64,000 nt of DNA from Taudactylus pleione (GCA_031769625.1 JAUIMM010000113.1:14666501-14730500); one strand, 5' to 3'; positions 12,390 through 23,288 are shown, counted from the stretch's first letter. The notes: generated by a model not told the origin, from the letters alone. Program-made: numbers and translations.

Positions 12390-12500
12390 ACAGAAACAGA
12401 CAAATCTCAGGTGCACAACTCCAAATTATTAATAATATATATAAATGCAATAAAATTTGGCAATCAATAGAGGTTTTTAGCATAATCATGGCCAAGTTTA
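12390..12500 (-). pseudogene. ERV env 5' end, leader-like
   Basis: Minus-strand sequence on the far side of the hAT insertion encodes a short hydrophobic stretch following an ATG near 12,486. Joined in position to 11,347 downward, this could be the Env signal peptide. It is only a weak assignment because the frame downstream is broken. Confidence 0.4.
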
Positions 12501-12544
12501 TGGGCCTACATTATACTCTTTTAATGTGCTTTATTGCACTTCTG

Positions 12545-12957
12545 AGGGAAAGGAGACGCCCTCAGTCTGGATTAGCACCCTTCCAGGCGTGCCAAATGGT
12601 CAAAACGGGCGTTTAATGGGAGTGCATAATTAGTAAGGGAGTGTCATCGACCACGTCACTTGGTTGTCTTTTAGCTTGAAAACTGCTCGCAGTGATTGCG
12701 GGAAGTAAAACTTACCACAAGCACTGCGAGCAGTTCAGACGCCTTTCGATGTACTCGATTAATCTAATAAATAGCAGAGATGACGTATGATGCGAACGGC
12801 AAGGGGGCGTCTTTACAAAATAGCGAGTGCATGTTTCGTTCGCTCGCTCAGACATAGAGGCGTCAACAGACCACAAAGAGCGAGCGCTCAATTTAAATAG
12901 CCGGCCCCTTTTTCTGAACGACCATTCGCAAATAGACACCGGCTCTGAATCAGGCAC
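12545..12957. mobile_element. Harbinger MITE in ERV integrase
   Basis: The right end CCGGCTCTGAATCAGGC matches the family terminus. The body is similar along its length to the right part of the MITE at 35,440-36,038; both contain CGATGTACTCGATTAATC, GACCACGTCACT and AGAGGCGT-AACAGACC. The left end is diverged and could be anywhere from about 12,500 to 12,545. It interrupts the 3' part of the ERV integrase. Confidence 0.65.
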
Positions 12958-12964
12958 AGTATTT

Positions 12965-13229
12965 CAAATGGGGACAGATTTAGAGGGGGACTAGGAGTGG
13001 TCCTTATGCTATGCAGGACCAACGGTAACGCTTCTGGCCATCCTAGTGCAGTCTCTGCCATGATTTTACTTATTTTTAATAGTCTCGTTCATCCTCTCTA
13101 CCTTGGCACTGGCTTGCAGTCGGTAGGGGGTGTGAAGTCGGCTATTAATACCCATCAGCTTACACATATTTTGGAAAACATCACCTGTGAAATGAGTACC
13201 CGTCACTCTCGATGATTTTAGTGATACCG
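12965..13229 (-). pseudogene. ERV integrase fragment
   Basis: From 13,229 downward, the minus strand encodes the middle of a retroviral integrase core: GTHFTG, then HTPYR, QAS-KVERMN and a lysine-rich stretch ending at a stop at 13,066. In another frame it continues with a block ending in NLSPFE just before the MITE. The N-terminal zinc-binding domain and first catalytic residue are missing, as is the adjacent RNase H. Confidence 0.75.
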
Positions 13230-13230
13230 T

Positions 13231-13592
13231 TAACACCCACAGCTCAAACAACCGCTCGGGTGATGGTCGCAATGGTCAGAGACCATCACGACCATCGGGG
13301 CTTACGACGAGACCCTAGTGATGTCAGTGGGGCCTCCCCCAAACGGTAGGCGTTCCCATTGGAACGCCTCCGTTTGGGCTGCCACCCCCCCGGCCCGCCA
13401 TCCAAACGGGGCGAGCTGTCAATCAACATCGACAGCTCGCCTCCTTTGGATCGAGACCCGCTACGACCGGCGCTGTCGGTCGTAGCGGGTCTTATGCATG
13501 CGCACGACGGCGCCGTCGTACGCATGCTCTGCGGGGGGCCATCGACCCGGTCCGAGCGCATCGGCACTAACGACCGGGTCTGAATGACCCCC
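13231..13592. mobile_element. GC-rich Harbinger MITE in ERV pol
   Basis: The right end GGGTCTGAATGACCCCC matches that of the MITE at 38,290-38,815 and is followed by TAA. The left side begins TAACACCCACAGCT, which in the complete copy lies about 110 bp inside, so the left end is missing. Internal blocks (ACATCGACAGCTCG, GGCGTTCC, TGATGTCAGTGGG) recur in the copies at 32,030, 34,005, 38,290 and 55,850. It stands exactly where RNase H and the first half of integrase should be. Confidence 0.75.
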
Positions 13593-14096
13593 TAAGTCCT
13601 GTAAAGGCAAGGCCAAAATAGAAAAACCTGGGATCCACATTCTACAGTATCCACACATTCCCAAGAAGGTACGAATTTGCTATTGATTCTGCGGCAGTGT
13701 CATGTTCTGTATGGCCTGTATTCTGTCATTTGTGAGATGTCGTAACCCCTGGGTTAGGCAGTGTCCCAAATATTTTACTCTGGATTGGCACGGCTGTAGT
13801 TTATCCTTAGCCACCTTGTGTCCTGTATGCGAGAGATGAAGCAACAAAAGTTTAGTATCATTCAAACATGACAAAAACGAATCAGAACATAGCAATAAAT
13901 CGTCCACATATTGAATTAGAACAGATCCATTGGCAGGTTGAAAAGATTGTAAGCAGTCGTGCAAGGGCTGGGAGAAGATACTGGGGCTGTCTATGAAACC
14001 TTGGGGCAACCGTGTCCATGTATATTGTACACCTCTATATGTAAATGCGAATAAATACTGACAGTCAGGGTGGAGAGGCACAGAGAAGAAAGCAGA
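13593..14096 (-). pseudogene. ERV reverse transcriptase, C-terminal part
   Basis: This is in the same frame as the upstream PR-RT piece, separated only by a TGA codon at 14,097-14,099. It carries LPQGF, SPSIF and the catalytic YVDDLLL (around 13,885-13,910), then a connection-like region with KYLGH. A TAG follows at 13,680-13,682 and the frame then continues into a tail ending in LPLQDL, where the MITE begins. This is a class I reverse transcriptase; thumb and RNase H are lost. Confidence 0.85.
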
Positions 14097-14957
14097 TCAG
14101 AGGTCAATGACAGTGAAATGGGTTACGTTTGGAGGGATCTGCATAAGAATGACAGCTGGATTTGGCACTACGGGGAATTGGCTCTCTACTACTTTATTAA
14201 CACTTCTAAGGTCCTGTACCAGCCTATAACCCCTCCCACCACTCTTCTTCACTGGAAAGATGGGACTGTTGGCTACACTAGCTGTACGAACTAAAATTCC
14301 CTGTTGCAATAATCGCTCAATTATTGGAAAAAACCCTAATTCTACCTCCTGTTTTAGTGGGTACTTGGGAATTTTTGGAGTTTGCCTACTGCTTTTTAAA
14401 TTTACCATTACGGGGCTTACGTTTGCCATTAATCCAGTGTCCTGTCCATCCTTAGTCCAAAGGGAATCTGGAATTTGGGACAACATTTGATCTACCTGAG
14501 ATGTATTTACATTTAAACTTGTAGAGTGATACATTATCCTTTGGGGAGTGTCCAACATATCCAGCACCTCGTGCGCAACTCTCCCTGGAATATCTAGAAA
14601 TACACCATCAGGGGTGCAATATATAACACATCCCATCTTATATAACAAAACTCTACCCAGCAGGTTAGTAGGAGCCGCAGCAGCCAGAAGGAAAGAATGC
14701 CTGGTATGCAGCGGCCCGATAGTAACCTCTGTGGATTTTGTTAAAGGATAACATTCCACTTTACCTGTTACACCCATTGTTGGTATTGTCTTGTTGGTCA
14801 CCTGTAAATTAACGGGAGATTTTATCACTGACCTGGTCGCCCCTGTGTCTACAAGAAAAGGATATTTAGTACCAGCTACATCAACCATCATGACCGGTTC
14901 TTCCCTAGTACTTCCCGTTAACCTGACTATCTGTAGACTACAGGTATGACCTGACCC
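14097..14957 (-). pseudogene. ERV protease and reverse transcriptase N-terminal part
   Basis: The frame is open directly after the gag amber codon. The protease active site LVDTGAT lies at about 14,840-14,860. The fingers of reverse transcriptase follow (KSGGRGYRLVQDLR, then PVVPNP and FTVIDL). The stop at 14,097-14,099 falls directly after VIDL, at the first catalytic aspartate region. One change of a CGA or similar codon to TGA would explain it. The protein would be made as a Gag-Pro-Pol readthrough product. Confidence 0.85.
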
Positions 14958-14960
14958 CTA
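14941..14960 (-). promoter_or_regulatory. gag-pol amber stop, readthrough context
   Basis: On the minus strand the gag frame ends in TAG (14,960-14,958), followed by GGGTCAGGTCAT, and stays open for 22 codons to the first methionine of the next piece. Gammaretroviruses use a UAG with a G- and purine-rich downstream context for readthrough. The similarity here is at sequence level only; a pseudoknot was not tested. Confidence 0.65.
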
Positions 14961-15479
14961 GCGTTGGCTACCATTCTCCAATAAAGCATTAACGGCCACA
15001 ATTGGAGCTGGTGCTTGCTGGATATTTGCTGGCCTCTGTGCATATCCTTTATGGGGATATGCAGGTTTTCCCTGATTTGAGGGTCCTACCCTTTTTACTC
15101 TGCAGTTTCTAATTAAATGTCCTGGCTGATTACAATTAAAACATGTTCGTGGATCGGATGAAGAAACGGGTTGTTGTGAGGTTTGAGCAGAGGGAAAAGG
15201 TGGTGGATATGGGTAGGGATATGGAGGATAAGGGTATTGTGGGGGGTATGAAGTTTGTGAGTAGTATGGGACCTGTGGATGTGTAGGATTAGTAGAATAG
15301 AGCTGTGTTTGCTGTTGCGTGGGATTAGTGAGGGCATATAACTGTTCAGGTGTAAGTGTGTGTGTAGATGCAAGTGTGTCTGCTGGCTGTGATGTTACCG
15401 TCATTCCTTCCAGAGCCTGGATACTGACAGCCATTAGTTTTTCACTCTGGGTCTCTCTTCTTTGAGATGTTCTTATCAT
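14958..15479 (-). CDS. ERV Gag, nucleocapsid part
   Basis: The 173-codon piece begins with the end of capsid, continues with a proline- and tyrosine-rich stretch (repeated PYP/PP units around residues 70-95), and contains one CCHC zinc knuckle, CFNCNQPGHLIRNC (about residues 113-126), followed by basic residues. A single knuckle is usual for class I elements. It ends at the amber codon. Confidence 0.85.
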   Translation of the reverse strand: MIRTSQRRETQSEKLMAVSIQALEGMTVTSQPADTLASTHTLTPEQLYALTNPTQQQTQLYSTNPTHPQVPYYSQTSYPPQYPYPPYPYPYPPPFPSAQTSQQPVSSSDPRTCFNCNQPGHLIRNCRVKRVGPSNQGKPAYPHKGYAQRPANIQQAPAPIVAVNALLENGSQR

Positions 15480-16281
15480 GTTCTATGGCAAATTCTATGA
15501 GGGTATCTGTTGTGACTCCCCTCCAGCCAGGTTGTGAGGTCTGAACCCGAGTCTTTAAGTTTTCTTTAAGACTGTCCATGAGTACCGTGACTATCACTCC
15601 CCTGTGGTGAGTGCTATCTTTAATATCCTCTAACCCAGTGTACTGGGTGATGGCCTGCAGAGCCCGGTCGCAATAATCCTCTGCAGATTCACTCTCCTAT
15701 TGCTTTATGGTGAAAATTTTGTTTCAGTTAACTACTACTGGAAAATATATACCCAACTGAGTTACAATGCGGGAAATGTTAACTTGGTTTACTGGGTCTG
15801 TTAAGGGAATGTCACCATCCAATACACAATCCGTGATAAATTTTGTCACGTCGGTATTGCATGGTAGACAGGCCCTTAACACCACATGCCAATCTTTATT
15901 AGTTGGTTCATGAGAACTACCCAATTTCGTCAAAAATCTTTGACATTTGGCTAGTTCCTTTTTGGGATCGGGGAAATCATTTATGATGGAATTCAGTTCC
16001 TCTCTTGTCCAAGGACAATGCATTACCACTTCCCTCGTGGGCACTATACCGTTCGCATCTGCATTTCCATTCGGAACAGTTATTGTCTGAATGGGATGCA
16101 GACCGGCAGCGCTGCTACCTTTGACCTTGTTACCTGGCTGGGGGTTTAATCTGTTGCTGCATCGTATGGTATTAACAACTTCCTCCACGGGTGCAGAGGG
16201 TGTTAGCACTTCCCTTGCTGTTACCGATGAAGATGGCGGCACCACTCGTGATTGTTGTGGTGCAGCATCAAGTTGATTCAA
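15480..16281 (-). pseudogene. ERV Gag, capsid part
   Basis: The stretch 15,724-16,281 is open and contains capsid-like helices (SIINDFPDPKKEL, then FLTKL). Past a stop at 15,724-15,726 and a frame change, the capsid continues with ESAEDYCDRALQAI and further helices up to 15,480. Matrix, leader and primer-binding site are absent: the frame runs straight into LTR sequence at about 16,268, which marks a deletion from inside the 5' LTR into gag. Confidence 0.75.
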
Positions 16282-16945
16282 ATAGACACAGTCCAGCCTC
16301 TAACAACTGGTTGTCTCTGGTTTCCTGTTCATGCACATCCTAACAGTTGGTCATATAATGTACATTTCGGTGCTTTAAGTCTCTGTGGTCCATAAGTTGA
16401 GAATGCATGTTGCGATCTTCACACTGACGATATCAAAATGCTGTTGAAAGAGTGCAGATCAGTATAATATCAAACATGACTTACTTATCATGTATTAAAC
16501 CTTAGCTACCAAATAACCTTTATTTCTCAGCAATTATAATACATGAACAAACTTGAATCTTATACTTTAAAGCTTATGAGACCTTTTATGTGAATATGTA
16601 CTGTGTAAGTATTTGGGGTTTGATATAAAGACGCTAGTTAACTTGGGGCAGATGCGTGCGCATGAAGCTAATAAACAGCGTTTTCATACAGGATCTTATG
16701 CATTCGCTAATATGCGACTAGTTAACAGCGCAATTGTGCGTATTAATGTGTGTATGAGAAATGGTGAAAGACGCAATCGCATGATGCTAATAGTAATGTC
16801 ACCATATGTACTTAAGTGTGAGTTTACCTAAAATGGCGCTTGGGTGGCCATTCGCAAAATGGCATCTTGCGGCCAGTCGCAAGATGGCGTCTTTACGGTC
16901 TAATTTTAAGCTGATCTTGTCTCAGCCAATTAACCAGCTTTGACA
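16269..16945 (-). repeat. ERV 5' LTR, truncated
   Basis: A direct copy of 8513-9211. It ends at 16,945 with TGTCAAAGC on the minus strand. Its R-U5 part and the primer-binding site are missing, fused to gag at 16,268. One 28-bp segment present in the other LTR is absent here. Confidence 0.85.
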
Positions 16946-17339
16946 TTACTATTACCATGTTTTCTTCAACTCCCACCTTCAATCAGTGTCTACCTAATCT
17001 TTTGTTCTGTCCCTTGCTTCCACCTTTATGCTTTCCCCCTTGTCTCCTCTACTTCCTCTTCCCCTTATCTCCTCTCCTCTGTTTACCTTCCTCCCCATCT
17101 TCTCCCATTACTCTACTTTCATTCTCTTATACTCCACCGGGGTCCTACTACCTCACTGCTAATCTCTCCTCCCACCCCCCTCTCCATGTCACTTCACCCC
17201 ACATCCATCCACATATCATTAAGCTCCCTTCCTGCCCACCTTCTGCTCTTGTCCAAGGACAATCCCCTTCTAGTACTGGAGATCACACCATCGCTACACT
17301 CTATTCATTTCGGTCCCCCAAACTAATCTCACCTCCATG

Positions 17340-18424
17340 CTTTAGCAACCCTGATAATCTCATCCAAATCTCTACAACAAGCTCTGTCCCTCTATCCTGT
17401 GCCCTCTGGAATGCCAGGTCAGTCTGTAATAAACTGGTCCCAACCCATGACCTTCATCTCCAACTCCCTGAATCTCTTAGCCATTACTGAAACCTGGATT
17501 TTACCCTCTGACACCACTTCTCCTGCAGCTCTCTCCTCTGGGGGCCTCACCTTTTCCCACACCCCACGACCTGGGGGTCGCCATGGTGGTGGTGTTGGGG
17601 TCCTCCTATCCCCTGGTTACTCATACCAACCCATTCCCTCTGAACCATCCCTTACATTCTCTACATTTGAAGTCCATGCTTTATGCCTCTTCCACCCAGT
17701 ACACCTCAGAGTAGCTGTCATTTACCATCCCCCTGGCCCTCCCTCCAAGTTCCTTGACAACTTTGCTTCCTGGCTCCCTCACTTTCTCTCCTCAGACCTT
17801 CCCTCCATTATCCTAGGTGACTTCAATATTCCAATTGATATCCCCACAGAATCCTCTGCCTCCAAACTCCTCACCCTCACATCTTCACATGGTCTCTCCC
17901 AATGGACCTCCTCACCCTCCCATGTGAGTGGCCATTTGCTTGATCTGGTCTTCACTCACCGATGTGATATTTCTGATCACTCCAATTCCCCTTTCCCACT
18001 TTCTGACCATCACCTTCTCTTTTATCCTGTCCCTCTCTCCTTCCCCTTCTCTACCTCCAAAAGCCACCATCACTAAGCGTAACATTGACGCTATCGACAG
18101 TTTCCTTTTCTTCCCTGCTTGACTCTCTTCTCTCCCCTATTCCCTCTCTCTCCTGACCAAGCCACTTCCCTATACAATGCCTCCCTTACTTCTGCTATGG
18201 ACTCGGTTGCTCCGGCGATCACTACTCACAATCGCAGATCTACTCCTCAACCCTGGCATTCCAAATGCACCAGATACCTGCAAAAGTGTTCACGAACTGC
18301 CGAGCGAAAGTGGAAAAGATCACGCTCTATGGCAGATTTTCTCCATTTCAAATTTATGCTCTCATCCTATAGTGCTGCTCTCTCCCTCTCTAAACGGGAA
18401 GCAATCAGGAAGCCAACTGCCTAA
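17340..18424 (+). pseudogene. L2 LINE apurinic endonuclease domain
   Basis: It begins with CALWNARSVCNK in one frame and switches near 17,450 to a frame carrying LLAITETW, GGGVGVLL, VAVIYHPPGP, ILGDFNIPID, HLLDLVFT and LSDHHLLF. These are the ordered motifs of an exonuclease-endonuclease-phosphatase domain, with the catalytic GDFN and SDH. A stop at about 18,076 separates the linker (18,119-18,424), which ends at the MITE insertion. In an active LINE this domain nicks the target DNA. Confidence 0.85.
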
Positions 18425-18427
18425 ATA

Positions 18428-18934
18428 CCGGCAGCCGGCTTCCCGACTGTCTTATCCCGGCATGGGTGAAATGCCGGGCGTCTAGATGTAGACGCCCGCA
18501 TTTCCCCAACGCCGGGAGACCGGCGCCCGGCATCACGATCGTAGTCATGCCGGGCGCCATGAGCGGACAGCCGCATGGGGGGAGGGTTAGGTTTAGGGCT
18601 CCCAGGGCGGACAGGGTTAGGCACCCCCCCGGGAGGGTTAGGCTAGGGGGAGGGAGGGTTAGGCACCCCCGGGGGGGACTTAGGGCTAGGCACCCCCCCG
18701 GGGAACTTAGGTTTAGGCAGCGGGGAAGGGGGTGGTTAGGGTTAGGCACTTAGAGGGGGGATTAGGGTTAGGCACTTGGGGGGGAAGTTAGGGTTAGGCA
18801 CCCCTAAGGAGGGTTAGGGGGGTTAGGTTAGTCTATACTTGCCTATCCACGATCGGGATTTCCAGCGCTGTCGGGCTTCCGCTGCTTCGCACTCTGCTCC
18901 TGTCGGGCTGCCGCTGACGGGAATCGGCCGGCGG
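18428..18934. mobile_element. MITE with telomere-like core, inserted in L2
   Basis: The termini CCGGCAGCCGGCTTCCCG and its near complement at the right end (CGGGAATCGGCCGGCGG) are inverted repeats flanked by TA on both sides (18,426-18,427 and 18,935-18,936). This fits a Tc1/mariner-type TA duplication. The core (about 18,585-18,830) is made of degenerate AGGGTTAGG units separated by C- and G-runs. There is no coding capacity. The LINE resumes after it. Confidence 0.7.
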
Positions 18935-18939
18935 TATAT

Positions 18940-20820
18940 CATACCCATTCCCTCTAAACAGTCATATTTCAAGATCCTCATCTCCTCTCAGTCCTCTAAT
19001 CCCCAGCATCTCTTCACCACTTTCAACTCCCTCCTTCGCCCACCCCCTCCTCGTCTCCCCTCCTTGCTCTCTGCCCTTGACTTTGCTACCTACTTTACAT
19101 CTAAAATTGATTCCATACGTCAGGACATCATATCCAACCAGTCCCCCAGCTCTCCACCTCCTCCTTTCCCAGATCACCCCTCCCAATCAACTTTACCAAC
19201 TCTAACATCCTTCTCCCCTGTATCTGGAGAGGAAGTCATGGCCCTCATCTGGTCCTCCCCCCCCTTCCACCTCCCCCCTTAATCCTATCCCCTCCCGCCT
19301 CCTCCACTTCCTCTCTTTCTGCCTGCTCCCATCTTGCCCACCTCATTAACCTCTCCCTCTCACTAGGCACTGTTCCTTCTGCATTCAAGCATGCCCTTGT
19401 CTCCCCCATTCTTAAAAAACCTACCCTTGATCCTAACCTTCTTTCTAACTACCTCTCCTCCCTTTTGCCTCCTAACTCCTTGAGCAGATTATCTACAAAT
19501 GCCTTACCACTTTTCTTTCCTTCCACTCCCTCCTTGACCCTTTTCAGTCCGGCTTCCGTTCTCTCCACTGAAACTGCCCTCACGAAAGTCAGCAACGACC
19601 TCCTTGCTGCCAAATCCAAGGGCCACTACTCTCTTCTCATTCTCCTTGATCTCTCTGCTGCTTTTGACACTGTGGACCACCCTCTCCTGCTGCATATGCT
19701 TCACTCCCTTGGTCTACGTGACACTGCCCTCTCCTGGCTGTCATCCTACCTCTCTGACCGATCGATCTTTCTCAGTTTCCTCTCATGACTCCTCTTCCCA
19801 CCCACAGCCTCTTACAGTAGGTGTTCCTCAAGGTTCTGTTCTTGGACCTCTTCTATTCTCCCTCTCTAGGTGAACTCATCAGCTCTTTTGACCTCCATTA
19901 TCATCTCTATGCTGATGATACTCAAATCTACATTTCCTCCCCTGATCTCTCCCCCTCTCTTCTGACTCGTATCTCCAACTGTCTCTCTGCCATCTCTTCC
20001 TGGATGTCCCAGCGATTTCTTAAACTTAATATGTCTAAGACAGAGCTGATCGTCTTCCCACCCTCCCACATAACCTCACTTCCCACTATTTCTTTATCAA
20101 TTGATGGTATAACTATCTCATCTAGCCCCAAAGTGCGCTGTCTTGGAGTTATCCTGGACTCATCCCTCTCCTTCAAACAACATATCCAGAACCTTTCACA
20201 GTCCTGTCGTTTCCATCTCAAAAATATTTCTAAGATCAGACCCTATCTCACCCAGGATGCTACAAAAACCCTCATACACTCACTGGTCATCTCCAGACTG
20301 GACTACTGTAACCTCCTCCTATCTGGCCTCCCCAAATCCCATCTCTCTCCTCTCCAGTCTATCCTTAATGCTGCTGCACGGCTTATATTCCTCTCCAAAC
20401 GCTCTACATCTGCCTCCCCTCTCCTACAAGCCCTCCCACTGGCTCCCCTTCCCTTTTAGAACCCAATTTAAGGTTCTCACGCTCACTTACAAAGCCCTCA
20501 CCCAATCTTCCCCGATATACATCTCTGATCTCATCTCCCTTCACTCTCTTCTCCGCTCTCTTCGTTCAACTAATGCACGCCGCCTTTCATGCCAGCTGAT
20601 TACTTCCTCCCACTCCCGCCTCCAAGATTTTGCCCGCACTGCTCCCCACCTCTGGAACTCTCTCCCACTCCCCATCAGACTCTCCACCTCTTTGCAATCC
20701 TTCAAACGGCCCTCAAGACCCATTATTTCATCAACGCCTTCCAGCTGTCATTCTAAATCCCTGATACATACACCTTCCTCCCCATCTGTGTCACCCGTTT
20801 GTCTTCCCCTCCCCTTTTAG
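18940..20820 (+). pseudogene. L2 LINE reverse transcriptase
   Basis: Motifs appear in order in shifting frames: [12 protein letters not shown] and [13 protein letters not shown] (19,570-19,680), [13 protein letters not shown] (about 19,820-19,860), HLYADDTQIYIS with the catalytic YADD (about 19,905-19,935), LNMSKTELIVF and LGVILDSSL. The C-terminal part includes HWLPFPFRTQFKVL and APHLWNSLP (to about 20,820). At least three frame changes (around 19,790, 19,865 and 20,430) show that it is dead. Confidence 0.9.
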
Positions 20821-21080
20821 AATGTAAGCTCTTATGAGCAGGGCCCTCTAACCTCTTGTACTTCTCCCTACCTTAGTTTCATCTACTTCTTACTCACTAC
20901 TAGGGCACCTAACACTTGGCTGCTTATGCTCTGTTGCTTATCTGGGTGTTATAGTCAGCAATATATATTATCCACGTCCTGGTCCTGTATTGTATTGTTC
21001 TGTAAGTCGCTTGTCTACAACTTGTTTATGTACTTTGTAAGGCGCTGCGGAACATTTGTGGCGCCATATAAATAAATGAT

Positions 21081-22674
21081 AATAATAATGATAGTATACC
21101 AACAAAGCTGGGGAGCAGCTCCCATGCTCAGCAGCTGGTCAGCAGGATGTATGGCAGCTAGGAGCCAACAAAGATGCCTGTAAAGGGGGTCAAAGTTGCC
21201 CAGTATATCTGGTTACTGATGCCGGGAGAGCTGCAGGGCTAGTCTGCATTAGGGGAGCGGGGGTCATTACATAGAGGTTTGCATTGGGGTGGGGGTAATT
21301 AGACAGAGGTCTGCATTAGGGGTGTGAGGTAATTATAGTGGTGGGGGTGGTCATTCGAAAATAAGCTTGTAGGGCAGATGTACCATTGGAAATGATACCT
21401 CTGTGACTATACTAAACCGTTATCCCTGCTGCCATGAAGGCATACTCAGTGTATGCTTGGCCTTAAATATAGCAGCCAGCATCTCCCCAGCTTACAGTAG
21501 GTCCCTGTACACTGGCCATAGGTTAGACTGGGACTTGCAATTTCATATTTCCTATCAAGCCACAGTTTCCTTATTACTGGATGTGATGTATTTCTCATGT
21601 GATCTTTTGCTGGGGGGTGGGGTATTCTCTTTCTCACACAGGGCACCATAATGTCTAGTTATGCCTCTGCGCCATTTCACCTGTGTGGATGTAGCAATGG
21701 CAATTTTTCTGAACTCCCATTAGATGTACATGTCTGTCCTCTATTGAGGAGCAGTGCAGGAGGAGGGCGCAGGAGCATCACCAGATGCAGCGCCCCATTA
21801 GGATATTTGCCAGACGAACCTATAGATTGCGGAAGGGCCTGGACTTCCCCTCAGATCAGGCGGAGGTGCAACTTTTTAGCCTGAACTGCTGGACCACCCC
21901 CTGTTTTCTGGGCTTCATGTACTGTAGCTCCTTGGCTTTGAGAACCCCCTTCACATCTGACAAGCGCTTTTTATAGTTCTCCCCACAGCACTTGCAGGGA
22001 CTAACTGCATCACATACCCACTGCCATAAAGCCTTATTGTGGGGCAGGGTGTGCGTCAGCCACTAGCAGTCGGGCAGGATTAAGGTCTGCGGGGGCCCCT
22101 ATTAAATATGGACTAAATGGGGTTTGTGCGCAATGGGGACAGTATCGCTCATAAGCGGTATATTGACAACCAGCGATACGCTAAGCTTAGTGCTGTTTGT
22201 TATATACTGAAAGGAGGACATAACCCCTTTAGTGAGTGCTAAAGGGGTTATGTTTCATTGTGAAATGGGGCCCATGGGCTCCACGTGGGGAAAAAAAAAC
22301 ACACATGAAAAAAAAAAAAAACACAGGAAAAACACATATATAGGCACCCACATGAAATATTACTCACCAGTTGCGCAATCTTATCCATATTACACCGCAC
22401 TTACTGCCATTTATTGGGAGATTTGGGAACGTTCAATAAGAACGCATAATCTCTGTCAGAATTAATAAGGAAGTATACTATACTATCATCACTACTTTTA
22501 TTTGCCATAATACACGGAACTGTAAAAATTCCCTAAGGGCTGATAACATCAGTCTACAGATCAATTCACAATGTTCTGAAATATAATACAATATTTCTAA
22601 CAATTTATTCCTAACTGGCACAAAACAGTAGATATAAGTGTTCAGGATAAGTGTGATCATTAGGTTGGATAATG
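21081..22674. other. No gene recognised
   Basis: This stretch between the L2 tail and the large hAT element has no convincing coding sequence. It contains one perfect hairpin, listed separately, and two adenine runs near 22,290-22,320. Confidence 0.5.
22219..22252. repeat. Perfect 14-bp hairpin
   Basis: CATAACCCCTTTAG (22,219-22,232) and its exact complement (22,239-22,252) are separated by 6 bp. It is probably the centre or end of a small foldback element. Confidence 0.85.
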
Positions 22675-23288
22675 GTCTAAACTAGGGGTGTGCACCGGCC
22701 ACTTTTCGTGTTTTGTGTTTGGATCTGGATCTTTCTTCGTGTTTTGGATCTGGATTGGTTTTGCCAAAACCACCCTTCCGTGTTTTGGGTTCTGGGTTTT
22801 GTGTTTTGGATCTGTATTTTTTTTTAAAAAAGCATAAAAACAGCTAAAATCACAGAATGTGTTGGTTTTTCTGCTCCTATGCTATTATTAACCTCAATAA
22901 CCTTAATTTCCACTAATTTCCAGTGTATTCTGAACACCTCACACCTCACAATAGTGTTTTTATGTCCAAAAGGCTATGCTAAACATCACGAGTGGGCGGC
23001 ACAAACACGTGGCCCATCTAGGAGTAGCACTGCAGTGGCAGACAGGATGGCAGTTTGAAAAACTAGGCCCCAAATAGTACATAATGCAAAGAAAAAAAAG
23101 AGGTGCAAGATGGAATTGTCCTTGGGCCCTCCCACCCACCCTTATGTTGTATAAACAGGACATGCACACTTTAACAAACCAATCATTTCAGCACCAGGGT
23201 CTGCCACACGACTGTGGCTGAAATGATTGGTTCGTTTGGGCCCCCACAAAACAAGCTGGCAATTAATCTGTCCCTGCAGAAACTGGCT

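Larger units (their letters stand above)
8061..16945 (-). mobile_element. Class I endogenous retrovirus, degraded
   Basis: Reading on the minus strand from high to low coordinates, the order is 5' LTR, gag (capsid and one-knuckle nucleocapsid), protease, reverse transcriptase, integrase, env surface and transmembrane regions, 3' LTR. A single CCHC knuckle, an in-frame amber stop between gag and pro-pol, a CXXC surface motif and a CC-containing transmembrane protein place it among gamma/epsilon-like (class I) elements. It is not functional: gag is truncated at its start, pol has stops and lacks RNase H and much of integrase, and env is frameshifted. One hAT-type element and two Harbinger MITEs have inserted. 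The outer low-coordinate boundary is uncertain (8061 from a possible TTACT TSD). Confidence 0.85.
16946..21080 (+). mobile_element. L2-clade LINE, degraded
   Basis: Endonuclease, reverse transcriptase and a 3' tail typical of L2 occur in order on the plus strand, with several frame changes and a MITE inserted at 18,428. The tail ends with GGCGCTGCGG..CATTTGTGGCGCC, then ATATAAATAAATGATAATAATAA, the short-repeat end of L2. The ERV is directly upstream and probably interrupts the 5' region. A second, antisense fragment of the same 3' end is at 41.99-42.55 kb. Confidence 0.85.

Noticed and set aside
16940..17326. L2 first ORF protein
   Set aside because: The ORF is pyrimidine-rich low-complexity sequence with no recognisable motif; only the start of the endonuclease (CALWNARSV) is credible.
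18405..18753. Proline-rich ORFs on both strands
   Set aside because: They are produced by the TTAGGG/C-run core of a MITE.
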